Of a stretch of DNA of 64,000 nucleotides, positions 1 to 10,120 are shown in pieces. The notes under the pieces are model-generated. The model worked only from the letters and a program-made list of their open reading frames with translations, was not told where the DNA came from and ran no database searches. The stretch's first letter is position 1; the number at the start of each line of letters is the position of its first letter. The stretch is from assembly GCA_002633005.1 (NCBI GenBank), contig NMRA01000626.1, positions 95,358 through 159,357 of the forward strand. The letters run 5' to 3'. The DNA comes from Phoronis australis (lineage: Eukaryota > Phoronida > Phoronidae). Both the position numbers and the translations under genes were made by a program.

Positions 1-497
1 CCGATTGCTACGTTATGTATCGTATCACATATCACAACATACAAAGATTAACCAGACTCTGGCTGGCGACTGACTGCCGCGAAGTCGACATCGGCGAGTG
101 CCTCAGTTAACAGGCATCGGTAGAATAATCATGGAATAATCGTTAAAATAATCATAAACCTTACCTTTGTATGAGGTCGTGCTTACTTCCTCTCATAGAA
201 GCACCCTTTTTACGCAATCTCAGATTCAGTTGGCACGGCTCCAAGCCATTTCACCATGTATTTAAAGGGCTCGCGAAATCGAGGCTCCTAATCTATCACC
301 ACTAGTACACGCACGCCCTCTAGTTATTGTAGATTTTCCGAATAGCCCCATTGTAATGTTTTCCTATTTCCTTGAACTAGGGCCAAGAGTACCTATTTAC
401 TAGAAACAATCAAGACATATAACAATGTACCTACTTGTTAGAAACAAACTAGACACATCACCTACTTGTTAGAAACAATTAGTTTTTTTACTATCTT
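1..497. other. Non-coding stretch with a short degenerate triplication
   Basis: No gene is visible. Near the right end (391-479) a phrase of the type CCTACTTGTTAGAAACAA recurs three times, starting near 392, 430 and 461, with spacers of unequal length. It directly abuts the transposon copy that begins near 498. Confidence 0.4.
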
Positions 498-598
498 AAT
501 CGGTCTATATCCACATCACCTCGTATACGGTCGATCTTATCTCCCCGAGAGGTGAGAAACGACGCAGCGACGTAAGTGGTTCTATTGCAGAGAGTGCC

Positions 599-815
599 GC
601 TATAGTGTGATGTATCGCTGCCGCTTGACTGAACAATGAAGCTGCGAGGAAAGGGGGTTTATCGTTTTTTCGATTTTCTCGAGAACCCATAATGCTTCGG
701 AAGTGGCTCGCGGTAGTGAAGAATGAAAAAACGCCGTTAATACCAAGTATTAGGCCATGAAACTTCCCGGGTCTGTCAGTGGTCTGCATTTCACATCGGT
801 CGGTTGTTGATCAGT
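599..815 (+). pseudogene. THAP zinc-finger relic of the transposon
   Basis: The plus-strand translation gives C-I-A-A-A-stop-L-N-N, then G-G-L-S-F-F-R-F and M-L-R-K-W-L-A-V-V-K-N-E. These match the THAP core: a Cys-x(2-4)-Cys start, an aromatic-rich strand, and an invariant Trp in the helix. The second cysteine codon reads TGA instead of a Cys codon. After a frame change, SGLHF near 785 fits the terminal C-S-x-H-F. THAP domains are C2CH DNA-binding fingers used by P-element transposases and by host factors. With an in-frame stop and a frameshift this is a fossil. Confidence 0.65.
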
Positions 816-969
816 TTTTGATTATGGAGAATTGTAATTAGCCATGAAAACATAAGCAATTACAATTAATTCAAGGCATGAGAACATAACGTTTTATATA
901 ATCTGTTTGATGACTGACTCCTTCGTCAGGCTTCTCTTTGGGTGTAGGATGTTTTCGCCAGTTCTTTTT

Positions 970-1332
970 CTCAGCCCTAAAAACGCGGTAAGCACAAGTT
1001 TAGATGCGGTGCAAAATCAGGATGGTCCGTGAAACACATCTGCGCTTCTCCAAGAAGGCGTTTCACTTGTGGAATTTCGTGGCAGCAAACGCAAGCGTAA
1101 GTCGTTTCCATTATCGTGCAGTTAGCTCACTGACACCATGACAATTCAAACGGTTTTCGGAATTATCCATGTGTTCCGTGGTCAGTACACGTTCACGGAG
1201 CCTCTCTATTATTTTTTGATCAGTGTATTCCGGTTCGAACTGATAGCCTGTGAAACCTAACGATCGACCTGTGAAGTCTTCGTCGGATGAGCGCTCGTCT
1301 AAGTCGGGAATGCGAGTTGCCACGCTGACGTT
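970..1332 (-). pseudogene. P2X7-tail-type cysteine-rich domain relic of the transposon
   Basis: Read on the minus strand, an acidic lead containing SSDEDFTG is followed by GYQFEPEYT, then after a frame break NCTIMETTYACVCCHEIPQV and CFTDHPDF. This order matches the family that includes the cytoplasmic C-terminal zinc-binding region of vertebrate P2X7 receptors: a Y-x-F-E-P-E-Y entry motif, then N-C-x-x-M, CC-x-E-I and a C-x-x-x-H-P-D-F segment. That domain is known from many invertebrate proteins that are not ion channels. There is no trace of the channel's transmembrane part. Stops and a frame change make it a pseudogene. It converges on the THAP relic of the same element. Confidence 0.7.
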
Positions 1333-2643
1333 TATTAATGTTAGTTCTGTTTCAAAATGAATTATTCTCACCCTACCAATCCCTATATAAAACTGAAACA
1401 AAGTCTGTCTCATTAGATACAATTTGTAATGCCTTGGAGTGTTCTTGAGTGCAACTGTTTTGAGAAACCAGCAATGAATAAATCACTGCGGGGACCGAGG
1501 CCGTGTGAGCGCATGCTAATTCAATGTTTGCTGACAGAAAGCTGTTGTGAAACAATAACTTAATTTTATATCCTATGGTCAGATGTTAGGGAATCTTTAT
1601 TTAGATATGCATCAACATTATTCGAATCATTGTTACTGTACAACTTTTGCCCTGACGGTTCTGTTGAAGGATACTAACCAGACTTCGCGGCCTCCCGACG
1701 AGCTAGTAAGTAGATTTGAAGTTTCGCGGCCGGCTAATTCACCGAAATAACCACGTCCACATTTTTCTTTGGTTCACCAATATAGTATTTTCGTGATTGG
1801 AAGTTTAGTTTCCAACTTTGGCTGGTTTATGTTCGTGACGTCTTCAGTCCGGCCGCGATGGACCTGATCAGGTTCCGAGCCATTGGCTGGGATAGCAAGC
1901 GTCTTATGTGTTTAGAACTGAAAAAATCCCAAGTGTAAAATTACGACACATAGGTATGTTCTCCTGTCTGTATTTCACAAACTCCCGTGGACCTTCAATT
2001 GGCCTACCGAACTTTGTAAGCTACGGTACGTTCAAATACCTAAAAATCCGTAACAGCGAAATAAAGTAACACGTTTGTTCAATAACTCGATGTATTTGTA
2101 AGGGTTTTACATCGAATTTTGATGACTTATTGGTGTAAAACGATGAATTCAAGCGGTAAGCTGACACCAGTAAGCGTGTTGTGAACTGCTGAACAAACTG
2201 CATTCGAACCTCTGACGTCATTGGTTAATTTCAAAACCTCCGTCTGCCGCCAGGTGTCAGGTAAAAGAGCTGTAGTAGTTGCTGTTATCGAGAGAAACTA
2301 CTCTGTCTAAATTGATACAAACTAGGTTGTTTTTTGGGTGGCATTCTCCTTTAATACTATAAACCGGGCGCACGCGCTACTGCAGCTAACAACTCGACGC
2401 CATATTGGAGCGTGCTACTAGCCACGTGACACGGCTAATCGCTGTGTAAACTAACCGGGCAAATTGCCCTTTTGAAAGCGCGATATATAACAAATATAGA
2501 GTCGGAAGAGTGTGTTTTTCCAGAAACATAAAAAAACACGTGATGTAGCACTTGCATGCGTTCTTTAAGATTTAATCAGTCGATAAGGAAAATATCAAAC
2601 TAATAGAAGATCGCAACCGATGACTTGTCAATCCACTTCGGGC

Positions 2644-2917
2644 GATTTTTTTTCAAGAGAATGCAGTGCGATCGCGCACACTTATCGTTTAATTCGTGCC
2701 GTTCGAAGCAAATACAGTATACACAGGGTTATACAGGGACGTGCTGCACGATTGTCAGTCCACTGCGAACGGTGTATTTTTTGTTTTTTTCAAGAGAACC
2801 AGTAAGATCGAGCAAATTTACCATTTAATTCGTGTCGCTCGAAGTAAATACAGTATGTCCAGGAGACGTGCCGCTCACTGCAGTGGTAAGTATTTTCGTG
2901 GTGTCCTAATTCGGATT
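2644..2917. repeat. Two-copy degenerate tandem repeat, ~137-bp unit
   Basis: The phrases TTTCAAGAGAA, TTTAATTCGTG and AAATACAGTAT recur in the same order 137 bases apart (2651 and 2788 for the first). The small open frames here fall on the repeat and show no family resemblance. Confidence 0.7.
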
Positions 2918-5138
2918 CAACGGGATAAACTGCTTGCAACCTATTCCACGCCTCACTGAATAAGATATTGTTGTACACGGGTAACTTTGTAATATTGAAA
3001 TATGACCCAGGTCACTTTTAATGGGATACGAACTACTGTAAAAAATGACAACATTGGGATCATATAAATAAATGACAGGCTTTTAAAGTTCATTAGGGCG
3101 TTTTCCCGTTCAGTGACATTACCAAACATAGAGCAGTTGTGAGGGTGTGATAACACCTGGCTCCCTTGTTAACTGCCGAGCACAGTCTTTTGCGTGGTAT
3201 GACAACATGCGGGCCGATTATCACGTGAACATAGTCAAACCCAGTGCGTTCGGACAGGATAGATTGTCTTCGGTTGTAGTTGGGTGATTTTGGTGATTCA
3301 AAAACTATAAGCATGATCACTATTTGATGGGAAATTCATAAATGTTATTGGTTGATGTTCAAACATGTTATAACTTAACTTATTTTTAACAGCACAGCCC
3401 AGTCTGGCTAGATACGATCTTATCGGAGATTAGAGGAATTATCGAGCAAAAGAGAGCTCACCCTCCAATCCTAAATGTCAGAATTTACTTAATCTGTGGT
3501 CTAAGATACTGTCATCAGCCCAACTTCATGTTGTGCTATACAGCCGAACAAGTAGGACTCAATGAGAGAACGTAAAAAGCAAAGAACACAGACTCAGTTC
3601 CAATCCTGTGCATCGCTAGGGATTGCCAACGTACAAATATTCTTATCTCACGCATGGAATTCCTTTCTTGCAGATCTGAAGTCCTCCCGATCAAGCACCA
3701 GGCACTTGTGTTTTGTAGTATCCTCACACAGTATAATTATTTGCTCACAAAGAGATTAGCCCCACGCCCACACCTTATTTCTAACCTTTCCTTTCCCTCC
3801 CCGGCCTTAATCCGTTATATGTACTGCGCGTCCCGTCAACCCAGAAATTTAAAATAAATTCTTCTCTCACGCACGCTTGCCCTTCTCACGGTTTTAAATT
3901 TGACTTCGATAGTAAGAAAACTTGGCTGTGATAGGAAGATTCTTAACATCTGGCCAAGTATTTTGGATTAATACCGCTAGTCAAATAATATATCCTGGTA
4001 CGAACAGTTTAAAAATGGCCAGTTGCCGATTTGGGCAACTGAACGAAGGATTGTTAGAAAAATGGTGACTGTTTTCGCTTCAGCCCAGCTCCCACACATC
4101 ACGCCGTTCAGTACTTTCTCTCCCTAGGGTCATATACTGAAAACGCAAGATTTCCCTTGCCCCTGCCACTCAGGTCACCCCTAAACGTCTGCTTATCGAA
4201 CACTGTTGAAAAATCGCCAATTGCGGGTGTTATGTCTGCTTATGCTAACACCCCTGTTGCAGGGAATCGTTGAACAAGGACGGGACAGGTGTTCACGTAT
4301 GTGACGTCACTTTTTTCGTGGCTTGAACAGTCTTCACATTAAATTTAGACCTTGTGAAAAAGCTTCACCGACTCGGTTGGGTATATTTCCACTCGTTTTA
4401 GAGTGGTAAATTCTGTTTTTTGGGTATAGAACGGGTGCGGAATTCAGTGGCACAGTTTTGATATTTTGGTTACTATGCACTTTTTGCGCAAATTTTGAGT
4501 CACAAAACAAAGAGCTCGTAAGCAAGCAGTGCAAATCTACAGAATTTCTAATGTCAACTTCGACATAAGCACAAATTTTGCCCGGATTTATTGTTTTGAT
4601 ACAACAAAAAACATATGATTTTGGAATACATACTTAGAAATGAGTTTTTAAAGCAGAATATATTTCAATAAAGAATACATTATTCACTTAGATGCACTGA
4701 TTTGGATGGCTAGCGGCTAAGTTCGGGCATGCAGATGTTGTCTTTCAGTGCAAGTAAAAACACAAGTGTCATTAATACCAAATATTTACTAAAATACAGT
4801 AACAAACAGCAACATCATTGAATAACATCATATGTTGGTCAAAAATGATTTTTCATGTTCTCAATCATCAAGACTGTGGTAGAAGCAACACATGGTCTCA
4901 CCGCTTTTAAACTATGGTGGCAGAACATAAAAAAAACTTAGTGGCAGCACCACTTAACTCCGATATAACAACCACTGGTACAAACACGTACGTTGTATAA
5001 CCTATATGTATAGCAATTTTATTCAATTATTTTGATATTGCATGTTCGTTGTTCTGTTTATTTACCAGAGTTAATTACACCCAATAAAACACGCTTAGCC
5101 TAGCCCGCCATAGTCGGCCTTGTTACTCAATGGTTGGC
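2918..5138. other. Intergenic, no recognised feature
   Basis: Open frames are all under about 80 residues, overlap on both strands and show no domain, splice context or repeat relation that I can recognise. The composition is AT-rich. Confidence 0.4.
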
Positions 5139-5714
5139 ACAGGCCCCTTTGACAATAGCCCATAATTTTATGCAAGTGGCTGAAACTATCTTTGTATGTA
5201 TATGGCATTTATGATTTGAATTATTTATTCCGATAAAACAGCCGGGGACGGCATGCGTTCGCCTTTCGCCAGTGCTGTGGTCTCCATCGGTCCGCTCTGG
5301 GTCATCGGCTGTAAGTCCGAGTCCGGCAAAATAATGTCATTCAAAATTTATTATTTTGCTACATTTTGCCAACAATTTCAGTACAAAGTGTCCCTATTTT
5401 GGTTTTATTAAAGTTAAGGTTCGCTGTCGATTACTTTATGTCCGTTTGCTGGCTGGTAAGAGACATTGCTCCAGGCGCACAGCCGGCGTTCTTAAGCCTG
5501 GGTTCCTGAATGAATTGTACTTCCGGTTTCCCGGTTAGTTCAAAATGACGGTGTTGTTCGGGTCGGAATCATGAGTGGCGAGTTTGTTTAAACTTTCTTC
5601 GACTACGATTGCGTTTTGGTTTTGGATTGCTCCCTGCTTGGTTCCTTATAACTTCGTCTAACTATCTAATAAGGGTAAAAAAACATGTGCTAATAGGACT
5701 TTAATACACTATGA
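5139..5714 (+). repeat. Dispersed ~580-bp repeat, copy A
   Basis: It is collinear with 17079-17665 in the same orientation. Shared landmarks are GGCATTTATGATTTGAA, the phrase GAGTCCGGCAAAA, CGCTGTCGATTA, GGGTTCCTGAATGAA and ATAAGGGT. The reading frames are not conserved, so it is more likely a mobile-element fragment than a gene. Confidence 0.75.
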
Positions 5715-7150
5715 CGGGCGCTAGCCTGAACTGTGGACGCTTAATTGGATGTTCTCAAACGTTGAGGGGGACGCTTAGTAGAGCAGTGAGCGCTAGAGAG
5801 TAGGCGCATGCGTGAGCATGGTCGTTAACCTGGATGTTTGCGGTAATAAAAAATGAAAGACAGCAATAGTAAGAAATTTTAGTATAGTTAATTATACGAT
5901 TTTGCGAAGCAAACTCCATCTAGCAGGGATGACTTTGTAGCTGTAGTTACAACCTACATTGTACCGTTTTAGCCACCTGGAACAATTTTCTTTCTATTCG
6001 AGTCTAACCACAATTTCGCGTCTACCCGTTTAGTTGCAATAGGTGGCTACAGGCATAGAAGAATGGGCCTAGGGAGCATCTACCTGGGGAAGTAATGAAA
6101 CACGAAAACATCAGTGCTGGGCTACATCGGTCCCGGGGAACATTGTAAACCATCGCGTCTTCTATAACCGCCGGGAGTCTAAGTTCATTGTCAAAGAAAT
6201 CGTTGGCACCCGGGCGCTTAACATGGGCGCACCCGGGGGGGGAGGGCCCGAACGAGACAAAAGTCCACTAAGTCCACAGAAATTCTGCGCGGATGCACAA
6301 TTCGTAGGCCTGAACCTAGTGGCTCGCTTTTTATTTTTTAGTCCTCGTTGATTTTTGTCAGTAAAGGGTCCACATATCGAAAACTTCTAGCCCCCTATAT
6401 TTTAGGCTGGGTGCGCGCATGCTTAACAGAGTCATGCCGGACTGGCTTAGGACTGGCGCTGTTCTCTTATGATGTGCAGCTTTGGAGTGGTGCGTGCTCT
6501 TAAATTCACACACTTGAATCGCTGGAGTTGGCAACAACATGTGAGTGAGGAATGACTCACATGTCGTGCACGCAGCTCCAGAAACAAGTAAAGGGCTTGG
6601 GAATTTCTTGGCCACTCAAAGTAAAAGCGTGGTCGTAGTTTGGCGAATTCGTTTTCACATTTGCCTCTTATGCGACCAGTGCCGCAGTGCGATATCAGAG
6701 ATATTGCGGTGGTTGTTGCCGTAATTTGATAGTAAGGATATCTTACATGACAAATATGTTTTTCCACCACTAAATGTGGTAAGTTGTTCGTTTAAGGATC
6801 AATAGAAACACCGCTTCTTTGTGACGTTTTATCGCGTGTTATCCCGTGGTCCGACCATAGACATCTTAATACTGACGCCTATGGGCTCGACACTTTCTGC
6901 GGTGCATCCGGAAATTCGCAAAAAAGCCGAAATGATTAGCCAATGAAAGGCGTCAAAGGTCACTTCCGTGTTCACGCCGTATGTTTACAAGTCATCGGGG
7001 GGAGGGGGGTGTTCTCTGTTAGTGTTCTTTTGAGCTTGATTTGGCAAACAACCAAAAAACGCTCGAATTCTCAAGAGTTGCTTTATATTTGCCAGGTATC
7101 TGCTCGCATACGTTGGAAATTTCAGGTCGCAAATTCGACCTGCAACTCGC
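5712..7150 (-). mobile_element. Diverged relative of the 53.4-kb element, opposite orientation
   Basis: Landmarks occur in reverse order on the opposite strand of 53480-54890: the GCGCTAG / TTAATTGGA block at 5712-5800, GCAAACTCCATCT near 5918, a TCCCGGGG block near 6130, GTGCCGCAGTGCGATAT near 6680, and GCCAGGTATCTG near 7093. The end with AGGTCGC..GCGACCT-like palindromes lies at 7100-7150. A 200-bp MITE (6222-6421) has inserted into it. No transposase frame survives. Confidence 0.6.
6222..6421. mobile_element. MITE with CATG..CATG ends and 5-bp target duplication
   Basis: The left end is CATGGGCGCACCC and the right end is GGGTGCGCGCATG. It is flanked on both sides by CTTAA (6217-6221 and 6422-6426). 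The interior shares ACAAAAGTCCA, GCACAATTC and the right-hand GGCTGGGTGCGCGCATG with 25254-25441. Confidence 0.8.
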
Positions 7151-7562
7151 GTACAACTAGCGATAGCGGAACTTCCAATAAGCTAACTAAGCAACATAGT
7201 TCAAGGTCTCCGTATATTCACAGACCCCCTCCATCACACTTATCCTTGGGGCATCCCGGGTGACTGCAAACATACGGCCGGTGCACTGATGAATCTAGGA
7301 TGTTGTTAAAGGGGCTAGAGGGGCAGTCACAAGTTTCGAAGAAAAGTCTCCACGTAGAAATAACATGCCGGAGGAGTTTTCTTATTTTTTGTGTCCATAG
7401 AGAGACCCGTAACCAGTGCGACTGAGGGATGAAAACTGCGGCGACCAGTTCACTAGGGTCGAAAATTGCTTTGACCGCGGCGCAGCCAAACCTGCGCACC
7501 TGTGCTCTTACGGACTTCTTACGGAGACACGTGAGACCTTAATTCGGGCCTGTGTTCCCGGA

Positions 7563-7788
7563 GTAGACCCAAGAAACTCGTGAAAACGCAAGAACAAGTT
7601 GCAAGAATTTTTGAAAATACATTTAGTTTCAACAAGTAATGTTACAATGTAAACCACAATGAACACATACATACACGCTCGTACTCACTCAATAGTCGCT
7701 TAATTTTCAATAATGTGAACAAATTTTAACGATCTATGAAACCATAATCCGCGCCGCCGTTCCGTAGACCCAAGAAACTCGTGAAAAC
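7563..7788 (+). repeat. Short direct repeat, 201 bp apart
   Basis: An identical 25-base block beginning GTAGACCCAAGAAACTCG occurs at 7563 and 7764. The intervening 7590-7760 is AT-rich without a gene. The rest of 7150-7980 shows nothing recognisable, including no exon carrying the His-His...Asp-Gly motif expected upstream of the next gene. Confidence 0.6.
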
Positions 7789-8007
7789 TCTGGATCAAGT
7801 CGTAAGACTTAGCCATGCATTACATCTGAAGCACAAAATCGTCGCACTAGCTAGCTATTCTCGTGAATGTCTTAGCTTTACGTACATGTAATGCAGGTTG
7901 CCAATGGTTCAGTCATAGAATTATCGACACCAGTTGATTATTTTATAATAGATTATTTGCGGCAATTAAATCTTTGCAGCTCGACATATTTTGTGTATCT
8001 GTTTCAG

Positions 8008-8720
8008 ATCTCAATGAAAACAAGCTTGAAACGAGACTTGTAAGAGGAGGAGTCTTGGGCAGCGAAAAGACGAGATCACTTATACAACGGTGCAAGCGCG
8101 AAGAAGTTACTGTTAACAGCGCCATTCATGCTGCTATCATCAGAGCCATCTATTGGTATAACGTTAAGAATCTCAGAATCGGAGAAGGCGAAATTCTGTG
8201 CGTTAAAGGAGCGTTTGACGTGAATATGAGAAAATATTTCGAGAAGAAGGATGTCATTGGCCTTTACAAGACATATGTGGAAGCGCACCATAGTGTTAGC
8301 GCTATAGGTGTGGAAAATTTCTGGAAAGACGCTAAAGAGGTCCACAAAAAGATGAAGCAAGCAATGCGCTTTGACGCCCTTGCCATGGAGATTCTAGCGG
8401 AGCCCAAGAGCGAAGCTGAGGTTAACAGAATCTCTGTCAGAAGACAGACAGATTTGGTCTGTTGTTATGACTACGATATTTCAAACATGGGGGATGTACG
8501 TTCAAGCTTTCCGGGAAAATACAGAAATTTCGAAGTTCCGTTTTATCACCACTCCACCAACCGCGTGGATCACGGAATAGCGTTCGGTCTTAACGTGGAG
8601 ACATTTCGCGGCAAATTACGTGTTAACGCGGACGTTGTTCCTCGCGTAATGTCTGAACAAGACGTGAAGACGGTATTGGACCGCATTTTGTATACCTTAG
8701 ACAACATTACGTCTCAATGA
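8008..8720 (+). CDS. Condensation/alcohol-acetyltransferase-like protein, terminal exon only
   Basis: A 237-codon open exon preceded by a good acceptor (TATCTGTTTCAG, exon start 8008; a weaker one ends at 7979) and closed by TGA at 8720. The peptide resembles the C-terminal half of CoA-dependent acyltransferases of the condensation / alcohol acetyltransferase fold. VTVNSAIHAAI matches the helix after the family's crossover region, ISNMGDV matches the S-N-x-G segment, and a C-terminal F-R-G-K-L-R-V stretch is followed by a helix. The His-His-x-x-x-Asp-Gly catalytic motif belongs to the N-terminal half and is not found in the 8 kb upstream, so the 5' exons are lost, outside, or unrecognised. 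The lack of stops argues for recent function, but a 3' gene fragment is possible. Substrate unknown. Confidence 0.6.
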
Positions 8721-9047
8721 CTTTGTAGCTTGGAACCAAGGAACACCATCCAAAGATTGTTGTAAAATTAATCCTGGGAAAAGACGAACGGCTGCTCTGT
8801 ACACTGAGCGCAAATTATGATTGATATTAAAATATTTGTTGTTTTTGCATATTTAAGGCGGTGCTACAGCCAAAAGATTGTGTTTCCTTCAAGAACTTTT
8901 ACATATTACAGTCTGATTCAAATGGTTGCACGCCTAAATCGAGGTGGGGGGGTACGGATTGTCTTGAAAGAGGCTCCTAAACGAATAATATCTCTTTTGT
9001 ATCCTAATTCTAAAAAACATACAAGTGTATTGGGGCACTTTTCGGTA

Positions 9048-9147
9048 ATGGTCTAAAATAACGTCCCCGAATTTTGAGAACCAGTTTTTCCCACTAAATA
9101 ACGGGCATCAAACTGGTTCTCAAAATGCGGGCACGTTATATCAGACT
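9048..9147. repeat. ~100-bp foldback hairpin element
   Basis: The arms 9060-9087 and 9110-9137 are near-perfect inverted repeats (ATTTTGAGAACCAGTTT against AAACTGGTTCTCAAAAT). Weaker pairing extends out to about 9048 and 9147. The spacer is 22 bases. This looks like a tiny MITE. Confidence 0.75.
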
Positions 9148-9316
9148 ATTGCCCACTTTTCTGCTCTGTGTTGGTAATTCAAAGATGTAACTGGGAGGAA
9201 TGCACACTTCTTACTTAGTGATGGCAAATTGATTCATTTGGTTGACATGCAAGTAGGCTACTATAATCTTTGTCATGCAGATGAGCACCCGAGTGTCAGA
9301 AATCACAACATAGGAC

Positions 9317-9500
9317 ATGGCTAGAGTATATATACATATACATATAGAACATATACGTATGCATATACGTCAATATATGTACGTAGGTTTGTATGTATAT
9401 GAATATCTATATGTACATGTATTTGTCTGTGTGCGTTTGCGTATGTATAATTTTGTAAGAAAGTTCCTGGTTCGAGCCCTTGTCGGGACAGAGATTTTTT
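9317..9500 (+). repeat. Simple AT-rich repeat followed by a SINE-like B-box tail
   Basis: A TATACATA-type low-complexity run (9325-9420) is followed by CTGGTTCGAGCCCTTGTCG at about 9468-9486. That resembles a tRNA B-box plus the usual SINE flank. No A-box is visible. The open frames here reflect the simple repeat. Confidence 0.4.
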
Positions 9501-10120
9501 CAAACTTAACTATAGGTCACGTGATGTGAGCAAGATGTGGCGTGTATAGAGACTAATAATTTTTACTTATGGTTACAGTTTTTGTGGACTTAACGAGCAT
9601 TTTTAGCTCGTAGATACCAGATCAGTGCCAGATCGCGGTGTAGAAACCATCCAAACTTTTAGGCAAGTATATCCAAATATTCAACCACCAAGTACCAGCT
9701 AAAACTAGTTAACGTAAAATTAGGACGAATTCACAGTGAGGCAATGCACCAAGAAGAAAACGGCGTGGGAGGAACGCGATGATACAAACGCGATCCCGGG
9801 CGGTGGATTGTGTGACAGCTGGTTCTGTATATTTAGTGTGAAATTAGATTTAAAACAAGTATTTTTATTTCAAATGTTGAAGTAGTTACAATAGAACTGA
9901 TATTCTGCTTTACTCATAATTCCATTAACTAATTTTGACATTAAATAATTATTAGGAATTCGTGTGTAGAAATGTGTGAAATCCCTTAGGGATGACCATA
10001 AATTATGATAATAATATTTTTCATGATAAAATTTTATCAATGCTCGGGTCTGACACAAGAAGAATTCAGATGTATTTTTCTTGGATATTCATACTCTTAG
10101 TTGTAATGGTAACGGACGAA

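Larger units (their letters stand above)
498..2353 (-). mobile_element. Degenerate TIR DNA transposon with P2X7-like and THAP relics, copy 1
   Basis: The segment aligns by eye, on the reverse complement, with 34141-35822 over most of its length. Shared blocks include 498-560 with 35750-35790, 1290-1560 with 34970-35290, and 2010-2353 with 34141-34450. The right terminus (2336-2353, GGGTGGCATTCTCCTTTA) is the inverted repeat of the copy-2 end TAAAGGAGAATACCACCC. The matching left terminus is missing here, so this copy is truncated or eroded near 498. Two convergent coding relics lie inside: a P2X7-type domain on the minus strand and a THAP domain on the plus strand. Both contain stops or frameshifts, so the copy is dead. 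The superfamily is not certain; THAP domains occur in P-element-type and some other transposases. Confidence 0.75.

Noticed and set aside
5712-7263. Open frames at 6447-6770 and 6943-7263 as genes
   Set aside because: They lie in a transposon relative whose other copies (53.4-55.6 kb, 55.6-56.6 kb) do not preserve the frames.
7974-8007. ATG at 7974 as the start of the acyltransferase-like protein
   Set aside because: The codons before 8008 run through a pyrimidine tract and acceptor, so this is intron; the true start is in an upstream exon.
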